A stretch of DNA of 64,000 nucleotides. Origin: Desulfonema magnum (GTDB lineage: Bacteria; Desulfobacterota; Desulfobacteria; Desulfobacterales; 4be13). A program made the position numbers and the translations under genes. Below the pieces are notes generated by a model, which saw only the letters and a list, made by a program, of their open reading frames with translations, was not told the origin of the DNA and did not search any database. Of this stretch, positions 42,704 through 50,733 are shown one piece after another. How positions within the stretch are numbered: position 1 is the stretch's first letter; every line of letters starts with the position of its first letter. The stretch is taken from NCBI RefSeq assembly GCF_017377395.1, contig NZ_CP061800.1:2976001-3040000 (forward strand), read 5' to 3'.

Positions 42704-45106
42704 ATGCAGCTCGGTCAAATTCAGCCGAAGAAAGTTGATGCTGCTCAGGCGAGGGATGGCCAGTTAAAGGAGGCGCTTGAACAGGGATTGCGTTTCCCCT
42801 GGCTGGGGCTTCGCCCTGATCTGATGCTTCATAAGGGCGCACCGGATGAGAACGGGAAAGAGACTTATGTTCTGGAAGACCCTGTCCGGGGAGATCATTT
42901 TGAACTGGGAGAGGCAGAGGCCAAATTTTTTCTTTGTCTGGCTGCGGAAAATGACTTAAAAGCAGCAACAGACAAGCTTATGAAGACCACCTCCCTTCGT
43001 CCCTCTGTTAAGGATATCCTTTTTTTTGTCAACATGCTACAGCGGGAAAGACTGGCGATTCTTCCGGAAGGGGCAGATTTTGATTCATCTGACTCCGAGC
43101 CTGAGTCTGATGAAAAAGAAGAGCAAAAGAAGAAGCCGGGAATCATCAGGAGAACCCTCGGACCAATTTTTGCGGGAATAGTTCTTATTCTTCGATATAT
43201 CTGGTGGTGGCTCCAAAGATTCAAGGGCGGAGAAGCTGCAACTAAGCCGCCTCCGGGGAAGGAGCAGACAGAAGAACAGAAAAAATCAGGAGGCGAACCC
43301 GGGTTTTCTCTTTCCAATATCTATTTTTTCAGAATACCGTTGCTTCGGCCGGACAGCTTTCTCACTGCAATTTATCCCTGGCTCAGTCCTTTATGGTCTA
43401 AGCCTTTTTTGTATGTTTACGGGGTATTTTGTCTGACGGGCCTGGTCGCTGTGATTCAGGAATTCGAACTTTACTGGCATACAGCGAGCTATCTTTTTAC
43501 CTTCAAAGGCTTTCTGATCTTTATGCTCTGTCTCGGAGTGCTGAAGGTCATGCATGAATTTGGTCATGCCCTGGCAGCCAAGCATTATGGGATTTTTGTC
43601 CGGCGCATGGGCATTTATATGATGTTTTTCATGCCGATGCTCTACACCGATGCCACTGAAGCATGGAAACTTCCCTCCAAAAAAGCAAGGCTGATGATCG
43701 GGGCGGCCGGGGTGCTGGTGGAACTTTACGTGGGAGGGATTACCCTGTTTTTCTGGTCCATTCTGCCGGACGGGGTCCTGCGCAGTCTTATGTTTTACAC
43801 CTCCGGGGCAGCAGTGATTTCTACGATTCTGGTAAATGTCAGCCCCTTCATGCGGTTTGACGGATATTATGTGCTCATGGATTATCTCGGCATGAGCAAT
43901 CTGCGTTCCCGTTCCGTGATGATGTATAAATATTATCTCCGCAAAGTGCTTGTGGCCTGGCAAGGTCCCAAACCAGAGGAACATCCCCGGGGACCCTTCA
44001 TGGCAATTTTCGGGCTTGGATGCAGTCTTTACCTGATTGTTGTCGTATTTGGTATTCAGATCATGATTTACCAGGAGGTGAGCGAACTCCTGGCCATCTG
44101 GTCAATGATCATTCTTTTTATTGTTTTTGTCGCGGGTCCTCTGGTTGAGGAGATTGTATTTTTATTGAAAAACTGGAAAGACTGGGGATCAAAGGGGAAT
44201 CTCCTTGTCAGATCAGTGATTTTGGGCCTTTTGGGAGCTTATTTGTTTGTGCCTGTGCAGAGTTCTGAAATGATCTCCGCATTTTTTCTTTATAAGGATG
44301 TGGCTCGTCTGGAAGCACCAGGACGAGGTCGGGTTATGACAGAGCTTCCGGAAATAAATACATCTGTACAAAAAGGAGACCTTCTGGTAAAAATTCAGGA
44401 TGACGAGCTGGAACAGGAGTTTGAAAGATCGCACTTTGCTCTGATTCAGGTGGAGAAAACCATCAAAAATATCGCAGCAGGCGGGGCTCAGGGCGGTTAC
44501 AGAAAATGGCTTCTGGCAGAACGGGAGCGTCTGACGGCCGTGAGCGACAAATTACGCCAGAGTCTGAGCCAGCTTGAAATCCGTTCCCCCATTTCCGGAC
44601 GGGTTGTGGATATGGATAAAACGCTGCAAAAGGGGTCTTATATTTTTAAAAAAGCTTACATGGTTACCGTGGCTGATGACCGCTTCTCCGAAGTTCAGGC
44701 TTATGTGCCTGAAAAGATATATCGTAAGCTGAAAGGGAAGGAGCAGGAGATCATTGCAAGCCTGAATGTCATTATTCCGGATTTGGAGGCCGGGACCATC
44801 ACAGGAAAATTTCGGGAAATGCTTGACTTTCCAGTGACCGAGTTTCCGAACAATTCGCTTTTTGATTTCGCAGGAGGGTCTATCGTGGCTTCTCTGACTG
44901 CCAAGCCTTCTAAATCAGGCTCGCTTCGAGCCAGGGATCCCCATTTTCCGATATTTTTTGACATTTCTCAGCCGCCTGCCTATCTTCGGCATGGAACCCC
45001 CTGCTTTGTTCGAATAGGCGGGGAAACCATCAGCGTTATGGGGCGTATTGTCCGGGAAATCTATCGTATTCTGGCAACACGGAAAATTATAGCGACATTT
45101 CAATAG
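42704..45106 (+). CDS. M50 site-2-type protease fused to a HlyD-like adaptor
   Basis: 800 residues, ATG with AGGAG 9 nt upstream. Layout: residues 1-130 a PqqD-like winged-helix region (YVLEDPVRGDHFELGEAEAKF); an acidic/basic linker to about 215; a polytopic membrane domain with zinc motif HEFGH (284-288) and the second M50 signature NVSPFMRFDGYYVLMD (Asp386); then a periplasmic part with a split biotinyl-lipoyl fold (VARLEAPGRGRVMTELP and IRSPISGRVVDM) around a short coiled coil. Zinc ligands look intact, so proteolysis is possible. It resembles the putative peptide zinc metalloprotease family. With two more adaptors and a TolC-like channel nearby, it may be the inner-membrane core of an exporter for the giant protein. 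That function is inferred. Confidence 0.88.
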   Translation: MQLGQIQPKKVDAAQARDGQLKEALEQGLRFPWLGLRPDLMLHKGAPDENGKETYVLEDPVRGDHFELGEAEAKFFLCLAAENDLKAATDKLMKTTSLRPSVKDILFFVNMLQRERLAILPEGADFDSSDSEPESDEKEEQKKKPGIIRRTLGPIFAGIVLILRYIWWWLQRFKGGEAATKPPPGKEQTEEQKKSGGEPGFSLSNIYFFRIPLLRPDSFLTAIYPWLSPLWSKPFLYVYGVFCLTGLVAVIQEFELYWHTASYLFTFKGFLIFMLCLGVLKVMHEFGHALAAKHYGIFVRRMGIYMMFFMPMLYTDATEAWKLPSKKARLMIGAAGVLVELYVGGITLFFWSILPDGVLRSLMFYTSGAAVISTILVNVSPFMRFDGYYVLMDYLGMSNLRSRSVMMYKYYLRKVLVAWQGPKPEEHPRGPFMAIFGLGCSLYLIVVVFGIQIMIYQEVSELLAIWSMIILFIVFVAGPLVEEIVFLLKNWKDWGSKGNLLVRSVILGLLGAYLFVPVQSSEMISAFFLYKDVARLEAPGRGRVMTELPEINTSVQKGDLLVKIQDDELEQEFERSHFALIQVEKTIKNIAAGGAQGGYRKWLLAERERLTAVSDKLRQSLSQLEIRSPISGRVVDMDKTLQKGSYIFKKAYMVTVADDRFSEVQAYVPEKIYRKLKGKEQEIIASLNVIIPDLEAGTITGKFREMLDFPVTEFPNNSLFDFAGGSIVASLTAKPSKSGSLRARDPHFPIFFDISQPPAYLRHGTPCFVRIGGETISVMGRIVREIYRILATRKIIATFQ

Positions 45107-45240
45107 TTGTCATTTATGCCTTTCGGAGCGCCAAATTTACAGGGGGAAGGCTGATCAAGCCCTGTAAGGGCGGCATATTTGTAGTATTTGAAAAGTCCTG
45201 TAAGGACGGCATATTTGTAGCATAAGAGCCGCATCCCCCC

Positions 45241-45397
45241 ATATGCATCAGGCTAAGATCGTAACTCATTGTTTTTATTAACCCGTGATCTGCCGGACGG
45301 GGTTTGCAACCCCGTCCGAAATATTTTCCGACCCCCGAAAACAAACGTTTCGGACGGGGTTGCAAACCCTGTCCGGCAGTCTTAGCCTGATGCATAT
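45241..45397. mobile_element. Family C 157-bp palindromic element, copy 1, 13-bp target duplication
   Basis: Ends atatgcatcaggctaaga and tcttagcctgatgcatat. The interior has an inverted pair of cggacggggtttgcaacccc. The perfect 13-bp direct repeat gccgcatcccccc flanks it (45228-45240 and 45398-45410). It has inserted into the edge of the tandem array that follows. Confidence 0.9.
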
Positions 45398-45410
45398 GCC
45401 GCATCCCCCC

Positions 45411-46215
45411 GCCCGAGTCCCGTAGCGACGGCATATCCGGGGCGGACGAGGAAAATTTCTGATTATAACGGATTCAGGGGAGGCCGACTAAGCCCTGTAA
45501 GGGCGGCATATTTGTAGCATAAGAGTCGCATTCCCCCGCCCGAGTCCCGTAGGGACGGCATATCCGGGGCGGACGAGGAAAATTTCTGATTATAACGGAT
45601 TCAGGGGAGGCCGACTAAGCCCTGTAAGGGCGGCATATTTGTAGCATAAGAGTCGCATTCCCCCGCCCGAGTCCCGTAGGGACGGCATATCCGGGGCGGA
45701 CGAGGAAAATTTCTGATTATAACGGATTCAGGGGAGGCCGACTAAGCCCTGTAAGGGCGGCATATTTGTAGCATAAGAGTCGCATTCCCCCGCCCGAGTC
45801 CCGTAGGGACGGCATATCCGGGACGGAGAGGGAAAATTTCTGATTATAACGGATTCAGGGGAGGCCGACTAAGCCCTGTAAGGGCGGCATATTTGTAGCA
45901 TAAGAGTCGCATTCCCCCGCCCGAGTCCCGTAGGGACGGCATATCCGGGACGGACGAGGAAAATTTCTGATTATAACGGATTCAGGGGAGGCCGACTAAG
46001 CCCTGTAAGGGCGGCATATTTGTAGCATAAGAGTCGCATTCCCCCGCCCGAGTCCCGTAGGGACGGCATATCCGGGGCGGACGAGGAAAATTTCTGATTA
46101 TAACGGATTCAGGGGAGGCCGACTAAGCCCTGTAAGGGCGGCATATTTGTAGCATAAGAGTCGCATTCCCCCGCCCGAGTCCCGTAGGGACGGCATATCC
46201 GGGACGGAGAGGGAA
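45411..46215. repeat. 127-bp tandem array, about six copies
   Basis: Spacing between equivalent bases is exactly 127 bp (for example 45445, 45572, 45699). Each unit has two hairpin cores, ccctgtaagggcggcatatt and cccgtagggacggcatatcc, joined by tgattataacggattcaggg. Copies differ by only a few bases (ggggcggacgagg versus gggacggagaggg), so expansion or homogenisation is recent. A degenerate start of the array lies at 45140-45240. It fills the gap after the M50-HlyD gene and carries no credible ORF. Confidence 0.9.
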
Positions 46216-46379
46216 AATTTCATGCTGTAAATATGCTATCCCCACAAGACTTGGAAACATGGGAAATATCACCTGTTGCAAATGTACCCTTCCTGCTGGG
46301 ACTTTTTAAACACACGCTTAGAGCCTGTAGGTTATCAGTGAGGGAACTCGAAATAAACAAAATACCCGATACAAAAAAT

Positions 46380-46447
46380 GTAGGGTGGGTGGAGCGAAGC
46401 GTAACCCACCGCACAAGGTGGGTTGCGCTTCGCTCCACCCACCCTAC
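46380..46447. repeat. Long hairpin of the GTAGGGTGGGTGGAGCGAAG type
   Basis: Arms of about 31 bp, starting gtagggtgggtggagcgaag and ending with the reverse complement, around the loop gcacaa. A second inverted pair, aaaatacccg (46359-46368) and cgggtatttt (46452-46461), brackets it. Similar palindromes are common in many genomes as dispersed repeats. Confidence 0.8.
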
Positions 46448-46490
46448 GTTCCGGGTATTTTATTTTTGGGGAAATCCCTGACCAGTAATA

Positions 46491-46635
46491 CTCGATAATC
46501 AAGTTTTTTTTGTCATTCCTGCGAAAGCAGGAATCCACAGCCCCGGAACCGTGATATTTGCCAAAAACGGATTCCTGCTTTCGCAGGAATGACAGGCTGT
46601 CCGGCCGGACCGGATCAGAAAACTTGATTATCGAA
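46491..46635. mobile_element. Family A short element, copy 3, with 5-bp target duplication
   Basis: 145 bp, ends ctcgataatcaag and cttgattatcgaa, with the attcctgcgaaagcaggaat arms inside. The duplication taata is present at 46486-46490 and 46636-46640. It ends 19 bp before the start codon of the next gene, so it supplies most of that gene's immediate upstream sequence. Confidence 0.85.
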
Positions 46636-46654
46636 TAATAAGGACTATATCGTT

Positions 46655-47176
46655 ATGAACATCCATCAGTTTAATATGCAGTTTAATCCTGAAGAGGACA
46701 GAATTATTTTCAGATTAAACACCGTGAACGGGGAAGAATTCAGATTCTTTCTTACCCGACGATTTGTGAAAGTGTTGTGGCCGGTTTTGTTACAGTTGCT
46801 GAGTAATGATTTGAAACGGAGGGAGCCGGTAAAAGCGCATGTGGTAAAAGAGGTGTTGGAATTTGAACGGGAGGAAGTGGTTTCCAAAGCAAATTTTAAG
46901 CAGCAATATGTTGAACAGGCAAAAACATTTCCTTTGGGTGAAGATATTATCCTTTTATTCCGTATTCAGGTTAAACAGGCTCCCGGTGGTGACATTCTTT
47001 GTCTGCACCCCTCCAAGGGAAAAGGAATAGAATTCATGGTGAACAACACTTTTCTCCATCCTTTTTGCAAGCTCTTACAGGATGCCGTGATCAAGGCGCA
47101 GTGGGAACTTGATTACTTGTTCGCTCAGAACAGACCGGTTGAAAAAGCACAGCCCTCTCCCAAGGTGCTCCATTAA
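46655..47176 (+). CDS. Uncharacterised 173-residue protein of the surface-protein locus
   Basis: Not recognised. It begins MNIHQFNMQFNPEEDRIIFR and alternates beta-like (IIFRLNTVNGEEFRFFLTRR) and helical (VLWPVLLQLLSNDLKRREPV) stretches. There is no signal peptide, membrane helix or cysteine motif of note, so it is probably cytoplasmic. It is bracketed by two family A elements: one ends 19 bp before its ATG, and the other's target duplication overlaps its TAA stop. Its place between the M50-HlyD and HlyD genes, on the same strand, suggests a link to the export locus, but no function can be assigned. Confidence 0.7.
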   Translation: MNIHQFNMQFNPEEDRIIFRLNTVNGEEFRFFLTRRFVKVLWPVLLQLLSNDLKRREPVKAHVVKEVLEFEREEVVSKANFKQQYVEQAKTFPLGEDIILLFRIQVKQAPGGDILCLHPSKGKGIEFMVNNTFLHPFCKLLQDAVIKAQWELDYLFAQNRPVEKAQPSPKVLH

Positions 47177-47177
47177 A

Positions 47178-47325
47178 CTCGATAATCAAGTTTTTTGTTG
47201 TCATTCCTGCGAAAGCAGGAATCCACTGCTCCCGGAACCGGGACATCAGAAAAAAACAAATTCCTGCTTTCGCAGGAATGACAGGCTTTTTGTTCGAATC
47301 GGATCAAAAAAACTTGATTATCGAG
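47178..47325. mobile_element. Family A short element, copy 4, with 5-bp target duplication
   Basis: 148 bp, ends ctcgataatcaag and cttgattatcgag. The duplication ttaaa (47173-47177 and 47326-47330) includes the stop codon of the preceding gene, so the insertion occurred at the very end of that ORF without shortening it. The following 270 bp to the next gene hold only a fragment of a cgttcccaggctctgcctc repeat. Confidence 0.85.
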
Positions 47326-47601
47326 TTAAAATAAAGGATAGGCGCATAAAAGCAGGCATATCTCGTCCAAGCTCGTCATCTCGTTCCCAGGCTCTGCCTC
47401 AATACTTTTCTTCACTTAATGCCGTAGGCTGCCTCTGTCAATGAAACAAAGGTTTTATTCTGATGCGCCCTGCCGGAACATATCCTTGACGAATCTGAGG
47501 GAAAATGAGATGATTACATCATTATGCCGAATCAGAAACAGGAGATTGACATAATGATACCACTGAGCCGGGCATTCTGACAATTTAAAATTGCTGAAAT
47601 T

Positions 47602-48486
47602 ATGAAATCAGAATCAAAACCGCAAAAAACACGCTGGCACCGTCTGCTCGGCAGGCTGTTCAGAGAGCTTCTGGTTCCCACAGGCATTCTGGTATATACG
47701 GATGTCCCTGTGATGGGAGAGCCGCCGGAAGCGGACATCCTGCTGCTCAGGAAAAAGCGGAGCCGGTGGACGGAAGAACAGAGATCACGTCTTCCGGACG
47801 GTGTCAGAGACACCCGGGCAACGCATATCCTGATCGAATTCAAATACACCGAATCGGTGAACAGAAAAGTTCTGGCTCAGACCCTTTGCTATGATTATCT
47901 TTATAAAGGCGGCCAGAAGCTGGGGGATCATGATGTCCGGACCTTTCTGGCCAGTTCAAAAACCCCGAGGGCATCAACCCTGGAAAAATTCGGATGGTAC
48001 CAGACAGACAGACCCGGAGTTTATAAGAGTCACAATCCTCTGGCGGAATCTGTCACCCTCATTCTGCTGAACGAGCTTGCGGACACACCGCACAATGCCT
48101 GGATCAAATGCTTTGCCAGCCGGAGGAGGGAAAAAAAATCCGCGTTTGAAACGCTGATGGACAAAAGGTTTTCATCATTAAGCAGCCAGTTGCAGTGGTT
48201 CCTTGAGGGACTTCTGCATTACTGGTTTACCATGGGAGGTGAACATATGGATATTGAAATAACACCCGATGATGTGATGAAGATAGGTAAGAAATGGCAG
48301 CAGGCCGTATTGTCAGGCATTTCACCGAAAGACCGCCTGGCAGGGCTTGCACCGAAAGACCGTCTCGCAGGGCTTGCACCGAAAGACCGTCTCGCAGGAC
48401 TTGAGCTGAAAGATATTTTGGCGGAATTTACTCAGGAGGAAATAGAGGCGTATCTGAAAAAACTGAAGAAAAAACAACGGAAATGA
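47602..48486 (+). CDS. PD-(D/E)XK nuclease-like protein with C-terminal 9-residue repeats
   Basis: 294 residues. The core resembles the restriction-endonuclease fold: acidic EADILLL, then the E-x-K strand HILIEFKYTES and a downstream helix. The C-terminus contains APKDRLAGL-like units (ISPKDRLAGL, APKDRLAGL twice, then ELKDILAEF), coded by near-identical 27-bp DNA repeats around 48328-48410, and ends in a basic coiled tail (YLKKLKKKQRK). Similar tails (SPEERLKGL) occur on Rpn-type transposase/nuclease proteins. It is probably a selfish or genome-plasticity gene lying within the export locus rather than part of it. No ribosome site better than weak is seen at 47602. Confidence 0.65.
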   Translation: MKSESKPQKTRWHRLLGRLFRELLVPTGILVYTDVPVMGEPPEADILLLRKKRSRWTEEQRSRLPDGVRDTRATHILIEFKYTESVNRKVLAQTLCYDYLYKGGQKLGDHDVRTFLASSKTPRASTLEKFGWYQTDRPGVYKSHNPLAESVTLILLNELADTPHNAWIKCFASRRREKKSAFETLMDKRFSSLSSQLQWFLEGLLHYWFTMGGEHMDIEITPDDVMKIGKKWQQAVLSGISPKDRLAGLAPKDRLAGLAPKDRLAGLELKDILAEFTQEEIEAYLKKLKKKQRK

Positions 48487-48506
48487 GCTGAGAGAATCAT
48501 CCGCTC

Positions 48507-48555
48507 GTTCCCGGTCTCTGCTTCACTGTCATTAAGTGAGGCAGACTCTGGGAAC
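48507..48555. repeat. Imperfect hairpin between the nuclease-like and HlyD genes
   Basis: Arms gttcccggtctctgcttcac and gtgaggcagactctgggaac pair with a few mismatches around tgtcatta. It sits 20 bp after a stop codon and 40 bp before the next ATG. It could slow or end transcription, but similar sequence (cgttcccaggctctgcctc) occurs near 47370, so it is also a dispersed repeat. Confidence 0.5.
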
Positions 48556-48597
48556 GGGAACTCTGGGCTGAATTTCAGTTAAAAGGTGGATTTTATA

Positions 48598-49368
48598 ATG
48601 AAATACAAACAGTTTATTCTGGTCTTTTTTGGGATTTCGATTCTGCTTTCCATGGGACACACCTTGTGGGCAGATCAGTTCCCGGTTGTTGTGGAAGCTG
48701 AAGTGAGAGCAGTGCTTTCTGCCGAACGTTCAGGCGTCCTTTCCAGTCTTAAAGTTGATGTCGGCGACACCGTAAAAAAGGGAGCTGTCGTGGGCGTTGT
48801 TTTTCACAGAGAACTTATTCTGAAAAAGGAGCAGCGCGAAGCCAACAGAAGATACAAAAAAGTTCAGGTGGAAAATCTGACCAAACTGAATGATAAAGGA
48901 CTGGTCACAGATGAAGAACTGGCCAAAGCCAAGATGGAGCTGGTTATTAATGAAAAAGAGATCAGTATGATTCAGACTGAGATAGAGCATTCAAACATTC
49001 GGGCACCTTTTTCAGGCCGAGTGGTGACTCGCCATATCCAGCCCCATGAATGGGTCACTCCGGGGCGGGAAGTGGTGGAATTGTATGATCCCCGCAAACT
49101 GAGAATTGTGGCAGATATTCCTGCCGACATTGCAGTGGAATGGAACAAGGGAAAAACAGATAGTCTTTATTTTCCTGATTTAAAGAAGGACATAAAAGCA
49201 AAACTGAAGGTGTTTTCTCCCCAGGTGGATGTTCGCAGTAATACGATCAAGGTCTATTGGACCGTGAGCAACAAAGAAAGGAAAACAGCGCATCTTCTGC
49301 CCGGAATGAAGGGGGTTCTGAAGTTTGAAGAAGACCCGGAAATACCTTCCGAACTGGATACACAGTAG
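48598..49368 (+). CDS. HlyD-like periplasmic adaptor
   Basis: 256 residues from ATG 48598, preceded by AAGGTGG 8 nt upstream (an in-frame ATG at 48586 is less likely). A cleavable or anchoring N-terminal segment (FILVFFGISILLSMGHTLWA) leads to a biotinyl-lipoyl half (ERSGVLSSLKVDVGDTVKKG), a short coiled coil (residues 75-130), the second lipoyl half (NIRAPFSGRVVTRHI) and a beta-barrel domain. The family bridges an inner-membrane pump to a TolC-type channel. The protein is short for a HlyD (usual 400 or more) because the hairpin is small, closer to RND-type adaptors. It is one of three adaptor-like proteins in this locus. Confidence 0.88.
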   Translation: MKYKQFILVFFGISILLSMGHTLWADQFPVVVEAEVRAVLSAERSGVLSSLKVDVGDTVKKGAVVGVVFHRELILKKEQREANRRYKKVQVENLTKLNDKGLVTDEELAKAKMELVINEKEISMIQTEIEHSNIRAPFSGRVVTRHIQPHEWVTPGREVVELYDPRKLRIVADIPADIAVEWNKGKTDSLYFPDLKKDIKAKLKVFSPQVDVRSNTIKVYWTVSNKERKTAHLLPGMKGVLKFEEDPEIPSELDTQ

Positions 49369-49374
49369 CAATTC

Positions 49375-50685
49375 CTCAGAGGATGTTTGAAAAGTCCTGT
49401 AGGGACAGCATATTTGTAGCAATGACATGCCCATGTTTCCGAGTCCCGTAGGGACGGCATGTTTGTAGCAGCAATGACATTCCCCGTGTTTCCGAGTCCC
49501 GTAGGGACGGCATATTTGTAGCAATAATGACAAGCCCGTATTTCCGAGTCCCGTAGGGACGGCATATTTGTAGCAATAATGGCAAGCCCCGTGTTTCCGA
49601 GTCCCGTAGGGACGGCATGTTTGTAGCAATAATGACAAGCCCGTATTTCCGAGTCCCGTAGGGACGGCATGTTTGTAGCAATAATGGCAAGCCCGTGTTT
49701 CCGAGTCCCGTAGGGACGGCATGTTTGTAGCAATAATGGCAAGCCCGTGTTTCCGAGTCCCGTAGGGACGGCATGTTTGTAGCAATAATGGCAAGCCCGT
49801 ATTTCCGAGTCCCGTAGGGACGGCATGTTTGTAGCAATAATGGCAAGCCCGTGTTTCCGAGTCCCGTAGGGACGGCATGTTTGTAGCAATAATGGCAAGC
49901 CCGTGTTTCCGAGTCCCGTAGGGACGGCATGTTTGTAGCAATAATGGCAAGCCCGTGTTTCCGAGTCCCGTAGGGACGGCATGTTTGTAGCAATAATGGC
50001 AAGCCCGTGTTTCCGAGTCCCGTAGGGACGGCATGTTTGTAGCAATAATGGCAAGCCCGTGTTTCCGAGTCCCGTAGGGACGGCATGTTTGTAGCAATAA
50101 TGGCAAGCCCGTGTTTCCGAGTTCTGTAGGGACGGCATGTTTGTAGCAATAATGGCAAGCCCGTATTTCCGAGTCCCGTAGGGACGGCATATTTGTAGCA
50201 ATAATGGCAAGCCCCGTGTTTCCGAGTCCCGTAGGGACGGCATGTTTGTAGCAATAATGGCAAGCCCGTATTTCCGAGTCCCGTAGGGACGGCATGTTTG
50301 TAGCAATAATGGCAAGCCCGTATTTCCGAGTCCCGTAGGGACGGCATATTTGTAGCAATAATGGCAAGCCCCGTGTTTCCGAGTCCCGTAGGGACGGCAT
50401 GTTTGTAGCAATAATGGCAAGCCCGTATTTCCGAGTCCCGTAGGGACGGCATGTTTGTAGCAATAATGGCAAGCCCGTGTTTCCGAGTCCCGTAGGGACG
50501 GCATGTTTGTAGCAATAATGGCAAGCCCGTGTTTCCGAGTTCTGTAGGGACGGCATGTTTGTAGCAATAATGGCAAGCCCGTATTTCCGAGTCCCGTAGG
50601 GACGGCATGTTTGTAGCAATAATGGCAAGCCCGTGTTTCCGAGTCCCGTAGGGACGGCATGTTTGCTTTTCAAACATGCTCTTAG
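49375..50685. repeat. 52-bp tandem array (about 24 copies) bounded by 20-bp inverted repeats
   Basis: Units repeat every 52 bp (for example 49751 and 49803), each with the core gtcccgtagggacggcatgt followed by ttgtagcaataatggcaagc. Variants include an a/g change in the spacer and a few 51- or 53-bp units. The array is enclosed by ctcagaggatgtttgaaaag (49375-49394) and its near reverse complement (50666-50685, two mismatches). Because 52 is not a multiple of 3 and the minus strand lacks stops, long spurious ORFs run through all three minus frames; none looks like a protein. It separates the HlyD gene from the GAF-HlyD gene. Confidence 0.92.
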
Positions 50686-50733
50686 GGAAAATTGAAAATA
50701 ACCCGGCAATTCATTGCCGGAGGTGGTGAAAAA

